Source of the DNA: Thermodesulfobacteriota bacterium
Lineage (GTDB): Bacteria > Desulfobacterota > SM23-61
DNA: 17,214 nucleotides
Direction: 5' to 3'
Assembly (NCBI GenBank): GCA_030018715.1
Contig: JASEHN010000013.1
Coordinates: 1 to 17,214 of the forward strand
The number at the start of each line of letters is the position of its first letter. The stretch's first letter is position 1. The position numbers and the translations under genes are program-made. This document shows, one piece after another, positions 8,041-13,341 of this stretch. The notes beneath the pieces are model-generated. The model did no database searches. It was not told where the DNA came from and saw only the letters and a program-made list of their open reading frames with translations.

Positions 8041-8060
8041 GGGGAAATCACCCCATTTTT
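8041..8060 (+). terminator. Weak intrinsic terminator candidate after hepT
   Basis: GGGG and CCCC around AAATCA form a four-pair stem followed by ATTTTT, 20 bases after the hepT stop. The stem is short, so confidence is low. Confidence 0.3.
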
Positions 8061-8075
8061 CACCCCATCTTTCTC

Positions 8076-8104
8076 TTGACATCACGAATTAAATTTCATA
8101 AATT
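8076..8104 (+). promoter_or_regulatory. Sigma-70-like promoter of a small transcript
   Basis: TTGACA (8076-8081) and TAAATT (8099-8104) are separated by exactly 17 bases. Both hexamers and the spacing are the same as in the mntA promoter at 7235-7263, but the spacer is different. Transcription would start near 8111 and run into the terminator at 8206-8244. Confidence 0.55.
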
Positions 8105-8159
8105 CGTATTCATTCTTTCCTTCCGTAAACAAGTAAATCCAACAACCTAACCCCTAACT

Positions 8160-8208
8160 TTCTGGAGCCTGGGATGAAAAGGTATTTCTGGAAAGTGCCA
8201 ATATGAAG
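8160..8208 (+). repeat. Diverged 49-bp direct repeat, copy 1
   Basis: It aligns without gaps to 8432-8480 with 36 of 49 identical bases. It starts with TTCTGGA and ends with ATATGAAG. Both copies contain a 10-codon frame on the plus strand and an open frame on the minus strand. Confidence 0.7.
8174..8206 (+). CDS. Candidate 10-residue small ORF (MKRYFWKVPI)
   Basis: The ATG at 8174 is preceded by GGAG with six bases between. The frame ends in TGA, whose last base is also the first base of the terminator stem. It sits inside a transcript predicted from the promoter at 8076-8104. A Tyr-Phe-Trp run would suit a leader peptide, but each aromatic codon occurs only once. The diverged copy at 8446-8478 would encode MRRSFRRVPI. 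Translation is unproven. The minus strand is also open across both copies, so coding sense is ambiguous. Confidence 0.25.
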   Translation: MKRYFWKVPI

Positions 8209-8244
8209 GTCCCTCTGGGGTTTAAAACCCTTTGGGGGCCTTTT
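8206..8244 (+). terminator. Strong intrinsic terminator
   Basis: Nine pairs (8206-8214 with 8234-8242, including two G-U pairs) continue past a 2x2 internal loop into six more pairs (8217-8222 with 8226-8231) closed by three bases. The stem runs into TTTT (8241-8244) on the plus strand. The minus strand has no matching U-run, so it terminates plus-strand transcripts. Confidence 0.6.
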
Positions 8245-8431
8245 AGTTAATTCAATAAAACCTCTTCTGATTTCCAGTTGATCTCCATCTGCCCTAAAGT
8301 GCATCTTCATTGGCAGGAAGATCGCCACACCTCAAGTTCTCTGCCAGTTCTCTTTTGGAGCTTCCATTGTACCTCTTAAAGAGTTTAAATGGGAAACGGG
8401 AGAAGGATTCTATTTAAACCAACTTTTACCC

Positions 8432-8480
8432 TTCTGGAAGATATTATGAGAAGGAGTTTCCGGAGGGTGCCGATATGAAG
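8432..8480 (+). repeat. Diverged 49-bp direct repeat, copy 2
   Basis: This is the partner of 8160-8208, 272 bp downstream (36 of 49 bases identical). Unlike copy 1, it has neither an obvious promoter before it nor a terminator hairpin after it. Confidence 0.7.
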
Positions 8481-8534
8481 CCGACAATTTATTTTATGCG
8501 CCACTCCCTAAATCATTTGTTCGGGGTTCACAAG

Positions 8535-8557
8535 CCATATAGGAGCCTACTATATGG
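8535..8557. repeat. 8-bp inverted repeat upstream of the panE remnant
   Basis: CCATATAG (8535-8542) and CTATATGG (8550-8557) are perfect inverted arms with a 7-base spacer, ending 62 bases before the panE-like ATG. The shape suits a regulator operator left from the once-intact gene. No regulator gene is adjacent. Confidence 0.45.
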
Positions 8558-8619
8558 AAAGTGCAACGAGTAATGGGACCGGAAGAGAAATCACCCACCA
8601 AAGAAAGGAGGTTGTTCCA

Positions 8620-8820
8620 ATGCGCATCGCCATCTTTGGCACAGGCGGAATTGGCGGCTACTTCGGCGGGCGCCTGGCCCAGGTTGGGGAAGATGTGGTG
8701 TTCATAGCCCGGGGCGAGCATTTACAGGCCATGCGCAGCCATCTTCACAAGCATCCGTTGGGTTTTCCAGAGACGGAAAGCGAGGTAGAGCTGAAAATAC
8801 TGGATAGATTGTTCAGGTAA
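8620..8820 (+). pseudogene. N-terminal fragment of a PanE/ApbA-type 2-dehydropantoate 2-reductase
   Basis: The first ~39 residues match the start of ketopantoate reductases: MRIAIFGTGGIGGYFGGRLA holds the GXGXXG NADPH motif, followed by GEDVVFIARGEHLQAMR. After that, homology is lost for 27 residues and a stop comes at 8820. Intact PanE has about 300 residues, so the catalytic half is missing. A good AAGGAGG precedes the ATG at 8620, showing the 5' end was once a real gene. The remnant ends just before the palindromic element at 8827-9001, which may mark the deletion point. The unrelated tail after residue 39 could come from another lost gene. Confidence 0.75.
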
Positions 8821-8826
8821 TTGTAA

Positions 8827-9001
8827 CGGGTCGGACCCAATGCCGTTAACTTAAGGGAAATTCCGTGCCCAGACCGTCACCCCGGCGAAAGCCGGGGTCC
8901 AGAAAAGCTTTAAAAAACTGGATTCCGGCTTTCGCCGGAATGACCCAAGAGTTTAAAATCAGATCAAAAAGGCTTAAGTTAACGGCATTGGGTCCGACCC
9001 G
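8827..9001. mobile_element. 175-bp palindromic miniature element (BIME/MITE-like)
   Basis: The outer ends are a perfect 29-bp inverted repeat: 8827-8855 pairs with 8973-9001, and both carry the core GGGTCGGACCC or its complement. Inside is an inverted pair of REP-like 27-mers (8876-8902 and 8918-8944), each itself a hairpin (CCCCGGC-GAAA-GCCGGGG and ATTCCGGC-TTTC-GCCGGAAT). The whole element can fold as one long cruciform. It has no coding capacity and no obvious target duplication. It separates two unrelated gene fragments. Confidence 0.75.
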
Positions 9002-9002
9002 G

Positions 9003-9113
9003 AAGGAGGGAAGGAGTAAAACAGAACAAGCCCTGGAAGATATCAAAAGGGCCGCGAGTTTAGGAAACAAAGAAGCCCAAGGCTATCTCCAAAAGAAAAG
9101 GATTCAGTGGTGA
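9003..9113 (+). pseudogene. C-terminal fragment of a TPR/Sel1-repeat protein
   Basis: The last 36 codons before the TGA at 9113 encode ALEDIKRAASLGNKEAQGYL and end in KKRIQW. That is the typical final repeat and tail of small TPR/Sel1-like proteins (AA-LGN-EAQ-YL pattern). No start codon or upstream repeats remain. The frame is open back into the palindromic element, but recognisable homology begins only at its right edge (9001). This is therefore a decayed 3' end of a lost gene and not a functional small protein. The assignment rests on one repeat. Confidence 0.55.
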
Positions 9114-9168
9114 GATTGTTAATAACTCCCCTTCATTTTGGGGTAACATGAGTCGAGGGGTCAGATCT

Positions 9169-9344
9169 CAACAATTGATTCTGCTGCAAAACCCCTTGGC
9201 TCGAAAATTCACTATGAAAAATACCATCAAAACACCCTCGCGAAAAATAAAGATGGTTTATACGCGATTTTAAAGCGAAGAGTTTCGAACCCCTTTTCAT
9301 TAAATCTTAAAAATGGGGGGTTTTGCAGCAGAATCAACAATTGA
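9169..9344. mobile_element. MITE-like element with 21-bp inverted ends
   Basis: Inverted ends at 9175-9195 and 9317-9337 match perfectly over 21 bp; the outer edge reads TTGATTCTGCTGC. The flanks both carry CAA (9172-9174 and 9338-9340), a possible 3-bp target duplication, within a longer shared CAACAATTGA. Removing the element restores an older imperfect palindrome (GGGTC...CTCAACA with TGTTGAGACCC). The inner 121 bp is AT-rich and non-coding. It lies just after the minus-strand Fe-S protein gene. I cannot name the parent insertion sequence. Confidence 0.6.
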
Positions 9345-9372
9345 CATATGTTGAATGTTGAGACCCTTTTAT

Positions 9373-10512
9373 TTACTTCTCCACCCCTCGTATCCCAGTT
9401 ACTTCTGCCTGCTTTTGATCCATGGCCAACCTCGTTATCCATTCTCGCGCATCTTTGGGCGGGTGCTGGATCTCCGCACGAGGCTCAAGATATAGTGATT
9501 GGGTTGGACATTTATGGACACATACACCGCAGCCAAGACACTGGTCAAGATTAATAAGCGTTGCCGCTTTACTCCGCTGGTTTTTGGCCAGAGGAGAATC
9601 CTCAAGACTTAGAACCTGGACAGGACAGCGTTGCACGCACAGACCGCATGCCTGGCAAGTCTCCGGGCTGATTTTTAGGCGGTAGTTCGAAAAATCATGG
9701 CTCTTTTGATGCTTCAGGACGTGGTAGGATTCGAAGAAAAGGCAGGAACACTTGCAGCAGTTACAGATGGTGTCCACATCTTTTTGCCGGTTCGATATCG
9801 CATGGACCAGCCCCGCGTCTGCTGCGACTTTGAGGATGTCTTTGGCCTCTTCTTTGGTGATCTCCCGGCTTAGGCCATTGTCCACAAGGTAATGGGCCAG
9901 GTCCCCGAAGTGCAGGCAGACCTCTTCCGGATGCTCGCACTGGGCAGAGGCAGGGTCCACGCGCTTTCTCTGCCTGCAGGCACAATTGGAAACGGAAAGG
10001 AAATCCTGGGACTCAACCACGGACATCACGTCTTCGTAAGGCGTTATGCTGCGGGGATCTTCAACCGTCTTGGCTATGGGGATGGTTCTTAAGGCCTTGG
10101 TATGAACTGGAGCAAGTTGATCCATCAATCCGTCGTGGAAATAGCGATTGAGGGGTGGAGCCATAGCCTTGGCAGCCTGATCCAGATGAATAGCAGAGAA
10201 TGGGCCCCGGAAAAAGATAAAGAAGGCGTCGTTCAGGTGGTAGAGAAGGGTGCCGCCTCTTTCCATCCGCCCGACCGCGCCTTTCTTGGCAAGGGCATCA
10301 AGCTTTGCCATCAGATCACCGCGCTCCACCCCTTTCAGATTAGCAAGTTCTTTCAGCTCTGTCGGCTTGAAGGGAAAGCCAGTGAGCAATGCCGCCTCTT
10401 CCGGGGTAAAGAAGGCCTTAATGGATGGTAGAAGGTGTTCGGATGCCGGCAAGTGCCACCAACCATTGTCCAGCCAGGCTATAAACCGGGAGTAGATCTC
10501 GTTCACAGACAT
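9373..10512 (-). CDS. Cysteine-rich protein with two C-terminal [4Fe-4S] ferredoxin motifs
   Basis: This 379-residue soluble protein is likely an electron-transfer or redox-sensing protein. Residues 46-95 look like a helix-turn-helix or winged-helix fold (PTELKELANLKGVERGDLMAKLDALAKKG, then a hairpin), so a DNA-binding or protein-docking role is possible. The middle has C177, C179, C192 and C199, then a dense cluster CNCCKCSC at 250-257, which could ligate an extra Fe-S cluster. Two classic ferredoxin motifs follow: C286/289/292/296 and C325/328/331/335, each closed by Cys-Pro. There is no signal peptide or membrane segment. Relatives occur, to my knowledge, in anaerobic Deltaproteobacteria without assigned function. 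GGAG is nine bases before the ATG. It stands alone between repeats. Confidence 0.85.
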   Translation of the reverse strand: MSVNEIYSRFIAWLDNGWWHLPASEHLLPSIKAFFTPEEAALLTGFPFKPTELKELANLKGVERGDLMAKLDALAKKGAVGRMERGGTLLYHLNDAFFIFFRGPFSAIHLDQAAKAMAPPLNRYFHDGLMDQLAPVHTKALRTIPIAKTVEDPRSITPYEDVMSVVESQDFLSVSNCACRQRKRVDPASAQCEHPEEVCLHFGDLAHYLVDNGLSREITKEEAKDILKVAADAGLVHAISNRQKDVDTICNCCKCSCLFFESYHVLKHQKSHDFSNYRLKISPETCQACGLCVQRCPVQVLSLEDSPLAKNQRSKAATLINLDQCLGCGVCVHKCPTQSLYLEPRAEIQHPPKDAREWITRLAMDQKQAEVTGIRGVEK

Positions 10513-10849
10513 GAAAATTGTCTCCTTTCTGCCTAATTTTCACACCTCAATGGTGGTGTAAGGATGGATAACAATGTTAAAATAAAATTTGATCGAAAGA
10601 AAGGGATGAAAAGGACAAGAATGGGGGTCAAATAGGCCACCCGATTTCTGAAGAGTAAGGGGTTAGGTATTTCGGTATTGATTAACCGGTCCGTTGTGGG
10701 GAATATAAAGAGGTTTTTGAATTTGCTCTTTGCGCCTACGCGCTCATGCCAATGCATGTCCACCTGCTGGTTGAAGCGAGAGACAAGCCTCTTTCGGGCT
10801 TCATGGAGCGGCTTCAGTTTCGAAATAACGAAGCCCAGTATTGGGGTTA
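10513..10849. other. Intergenic region upstream of the Fe-S protein gene
   Basis: It holds the ribosome binding site of the Fe-S protein gene (next to 10513), a weak inverted repeat (ACACC at 10542-10546 with GGTGT at 10555-10559) and most of a broken RAYT transposase on the plus strand (10686-10853). No promoter of good quality was recognised. Confidence 0.55.
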
Positions 10850-10853
10850 TTAA
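10686..10853 (+). pseudogene. Fragment of a REP-associated (RAYT, Y1/HUH-type) transposase
   Basis: The plus-strand frame from 10686 to the TAA at 10853 (55 codons, no start needed) encodes FALCAYALMPMHVHLLVEAR followed by DKPLSGFMERLQF. This is the hallmark segment of IS200-like REP-associated tyrosine transposases, where AYVLMPNHVHLL contains the HUH metal site. Here the usual MPNHVH is MPMHVH, so both histidines remain but the Asn is replaced. The N-terminal half and the catalytic-tyrosine region are missing. A stop lies in frame just upstream at 10683. The fragment runs four bases into the 3' end of the opposite-strand alcohol dehydrogenase gene. It explains the many REP-like palindromes in the window. 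Confidence 0.8.
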
Positions 10854-12016
10854 TAGACAGCTTGGTATAAAGCTACCATGTCATCCTTCGTGCAGGGACG
10901 GGGATTGAAGGGGTGGCACCAGTCTCCCATGGCCTTATCGGCCATGGCCGGAATCTGTTCCTCTTTCACGCCCACAGCCCGGAGGCGTGAAGGGAGGCCA
11001 ATTTCCGAAGAGAGGTGAGCTACTTCTTTGCAGGCCTGTTCAGCGGCTTCCTCGAGGGGAAGAGAGTCGGTTTTTGCGCCCAGGGCTTGAGCAATCAGGA
11101 CTAATTCTTCCCGGGATTGCGGCAGGTTATAACGCATTACGTGGGGGAGCAGGATAGAGTTAGCCACTCCGTGATGAACGTCAGCCTCCGTTGAGAGCTG
11201 GTGGGCTAAAGAGTGAACCGCTCCCAGCCCCTTCTGAAAAGCCAAGGCCCCGGTCATCGAAGCCACGGCCATATCCAGTCGAGCGTCCAAGTCGTCGCCC
11301 TTGTGGACGGCTCTCTTCAGGGATTTCCCGACGAGCCGGATTCCTTCCAGAGCTAAGGCCGAACATATAGGTTGGTATTGATTGGACACCCGAGCCTCGA
11401 TGTGATGGGAGAGAGCATCCATCCCCGTGGCGGCGGTGAGAAAAGGCGGCATCGTGAGCGTCATCTCCGGATCGATGATGGCCAGGTTGGATGGCCCCGT
11501 TCGGACGACAGACTTAGTGTTGGTCTTGGTATTGGTAATCACCGCTCCCCGTGATACCTCTGAGCCTGTACCAGAGGTTGTGGGGACTGCGATCAGATAT
11601 GGCCTAGGAAGAGTAATCTTGGAAGCTGCGGCCACCCCGAAATATTCATGTATTTCTCCTGGATGAGAAACCATTACCTGGATGGCCTTGGAAGCATCCA
11701 GGGGGCTACCCCCACCAACGCCCAGGATAGCGTTGCTCCCGGTTTTTTTAAACAATTGAGCCCCATCCATGACCGTTTTATCTGAAGGATTTGGTTCGAC
11801 CCGGTCGAAGATCTCAAAGGGAAGTTTGGCCTCTTGAAGGGACTTTTTCAAAGGTTCGAGCAGCCCGGCCTTGACAACTCCTCCGTCAGTAACGATCAGA
11901 ACCTTTTTGGCACCCGCCGACTGAAAGCTTGAGCCCACCTCTTTAGCCGTGCCTGCACCCAGGCGGACTGACGTTCCTAATATCTGGAATGAGATTGGTG
12001 GTTTGGGCGTTCCCAT
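10850..12016 (-). CDS. Iron-containing (group III) alcohol dehydrogenase
   Basis: This 388-residue NAD(P)-dependent alcohol/aldehyde oxidoreductase belongs to the FucO/AdhB/GldA superfamily. The dinucleotide-binding GGGSPLDASK is at 101-110 and TTSGTGSEV at 146-154. The four iron ligands are all present: Asp200 and His204 (GMDALSHHIEA), His268 (GAVHSLAHQL) and His282 (DVHHGVANS). The ATG at 12016 was preferred over an in-frame TTG 18 bases earlier because AAGGAGG lies five bases before it. Substrate specificity cannot be read; short alcohols, 1,3-propanediol or lactaldehyde-type substrates are all possible. It is monocistronic: a broken transposase abuts its 3' end and REP-like hairpins lie upstream. 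No key residue is missing. Confidence 0.93.
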   Translation of the reverse strand: MGTPKPPISFQILGTSVRLGAGTAKEVGSSFQSAGAKKVLIVTDGGVVKAGLLEPLKKSLQEAKLPFEIFDRVEPNPSDKTVMDGAQLFKKTGSNAILGVGGGSPLDASKAIQVMVSHPGEIHEYFGVAAASKITLPRPYLIAVPTTSGTGSEVSRGAVITNTKTNTKSVVRTGPSNLAIIDPEMTLTMPPFLTAATGMDALSHHIEARVSNQYQPICSALALEGIRLVGKSLKRAVHKGDDLDARLDMAVASMTGALAFQKGLGAVHSLAHQLSTEADVHHGVANSILLPHVMRYNLPQSREELVLIAQALGAKTDSLPLEEAAEQACKEVAHLSSEIGLPSRLRAVGVKEEQIPAMADKAMGDWCHPFNPRPCTKDDMVALYQAVY

Positions 12017-12349
12017 GGGAGCCTCCTTCCCCAAATATTTTTTACTGTCTTTTTCTTTCTGGTAAATTGTTCTGGACTACTATTGAGGAATCGTAAAAAG
12101 TCGTCACTCTGGTGCAAACCGTCCGCCTCAGGCGGACAGAGAATTTATAGCTATTTGAATCCCGCTCCGAGCGGGACTGGATTCCGGTTTCGCCGGAATG
12201 ACGGAAAACCAAATTTCTGTACTTCTTACGAGATCATCAATATTCAATTTCTGAAAATTAAAAAAAACTTTAAGTACCTTGAGCTACAAGCGAATAATAG
12301 GTTTTTGTTTCTTTTGGTTGCGGCTATGCCGCATTATGGCTGAGCTTTT
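12017..12349. other. Repeat-filled intergenic region between alcohol dehydrogenase and MBL genes
   Basis: These 333 bp hold the dehydrogenase ribosome binding site (12022-12028), three hairpins in a row (12121-12199) and another palindrome (12319-12333, TGCGGC-TAT-GCCGCA). The rest is AT-rich (12205-12310) with no recognised gene or promoter. Confidence 0.6.
12121..12202. repeat. Cluster of three REP-like hairpins
   Basis: Hairpins are GTCCGCC-TCA-GGCGGAC (12121-12137), TCCCGCTC-C-GAGCGGGA (12160-12176) and ATTCCGG-TTTCG-CCGGAAT (12181-12199). The last, with its flanks (12177-12202), is the same repeat as 8918-8944 with one base deleted, so the family is dispersed in this genome. Confidence 0.7.
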
Positions 12350-13321
12350 CTATTCTCTTAATAAAAAAAGGGCTTTGCCGTTCTGGAGTTCTCTTTTCAC
12401 CAGTCCCAGGCCTTGGAGGTACTGAAGATGAGCCAGAGCCTCGCCCCCGGCAAACCATTGCTGGGGGAGGGGAAAATCCTCCCACCGTTCGCAATCGATG
12501 TCCCAAGACATGTTTGAGGCCACCTGATAAGCGCTTTGCCTGCCCTCCTTCAGGATGGAAAGCACTTCTTCGTTCCTGGCCTCGTGGTGTTTTTTCAGCT
12601 CGGCGATCCTCCGGCGATGGTGATCGAAAGGACGGCGGTGGCCCGGCAGCACCCGCCCGATGTCGTATTCATTTATTTTATCCAGGCTTTGGAGATAATC
12701 CTGCAGGGGGTCATCATCGGCAGTCCACAAAGATATGTTGGGGGTGATACTTTCCAGAATATGGTCACCGGAAAAGAAAATTTTCTCTTTTGGCTCGTAC
12801 AGGCACATATGCCCCCGCGTATGCCCCGGCGTTTCCACACACTGGAAGACGTATTTTCCGGCGGCAATCCTGTCGCCCTCCCGCAGCAGAGTTAAAGGAA
12901 GCGGGCGCCTGGCGTGATACCTGCGGCCGGGATGTTTCAGGATGGCGGCCTCAATGTCGGATTCCGGGAAACCGTTCATCCCGGCGGAAGCCGCCATCTC
13001 TTCCCAGTGGTTTGGATCATTGATGATTTCCGTATCCGGATAATTGAAATAGACCTTCGATGAATCCTGAGCCAGTTCCGAGACCAGGCCCAGATGGTCG
13101 GCATGGAGGTGGGTGATGAAAAAATCCGTTTTCTTTAAATCAACCCCAAGCTCTTTTATATAGGCCTCCATGGCCTGCAGGCATTCCGGCCGGTTCATCC
13201 CGGTGTCGATCATCAAAAACCGGCCATCCCCTTTAATAACGTATGAGTTGATGGCTTTTAAAGGGTTCTGGGGGAGGGGAATTTCTTCGCGGAATATGTT
13301 CGGAAATACTTCTTCAATCAT
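12350..13321 (-). CDS. Metallo-beta-lactamase-fold hydrolase
   Basis: This is a 323-residue MBL-fold hydrolase. The metal motif HLHADH is at 71-76 (His71, His73, Asp75, His76), followed by His167 (TPGHTRGH), Asp186 (FSGDH) and His228 (LPGHRRP), so the di-metal site is complete. Residues 233-323 form a helical C-terminal domain of the kind seen in LACTB2- and glyoxalase-II-like enzymes (YQVASNM..., then EALAHLQYLQGLGLVKR, winged-helix-like). Likely reactions are thioester, lactone or phosphoester hydrolysis; no substrate is evident. It lacks a signal peptide, so a secreted beta-lactamase is unlikely. It starts 20 nt after the C45-family gene and is probably co-transcribed with it. The ribosome binding site (GGACGG) is weak, which fits coupling to the upstream gene. 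Confidence 0.9.
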   Translation of the reverse strand: MIEEVFPNIFREEIPLPQNPLKAINSYVIKGDGRFLMIDTGMNRPECLQAMEAYIKELGVDLKKTDFFITHLHADHLGLVSELAQDSSKVYFNYPDTEIINDPNHWEEMAASAGMNGFPESDIEAAILKHPGRRYHARRPLPLTLLREGDRIAAGKYVFQCVETPGHTRGHMCLYEPKEKIFFSGDHILESITPNISLWTADDDPLQDYLQSLDKINEYDIGRVLPGHRRPFDHHRRRIAELKKHHEARNEEVLSILKEGRQSAYQVASNMSWDIDCERWEDFPLPQQWFAGGEALAHLQYLQGLGLVKRELQNGKALFLLRE

Positions 13322-13341
13322 AGGGAGTATCCGTCCTTTTT

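Larger units (their letters stand above)
8021..8619. other. Repeat-rich intergenic region downstream of hepT
   Basis: This 599-bp stretch has no recognisable intact protein gene. It contains a weak terminator-like hairpin (8041-8060), a promoter/small-ORF/terminator unit (8076-8245), two diverged copies of a 49-bp sequence (8160-8208 and 8432-8480) and an 8-bp inverted repeat (8535-8557). A 72-codon minus-strand frame at 8110-8328 matches no family I know and is not called. Confidence 0.6.

Noticed and set aside
8110..8328. 72-codon minus-strand frame
   Set aside because: It matches no family I recognise, has no good ribosome binding site and overlaps a strong plus-strand terminator. It is mentioned only because a 49-bp repeat inside it also keeps a minus-strand frame.
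8865..9113. A single 82-residue protein across the palindromic element
   Set aside because: Its first half is translation of the REP hairpins and only the last 36 codons resemble a protein family, so it is a chance fusion and not a gene.
10542..10559. Inverted repeat ACACC/GGTGT before the Fe-S protein gene
   Set aside because: The arms are only five bases and could occur by chance. I see no promoter around it to support an operator.
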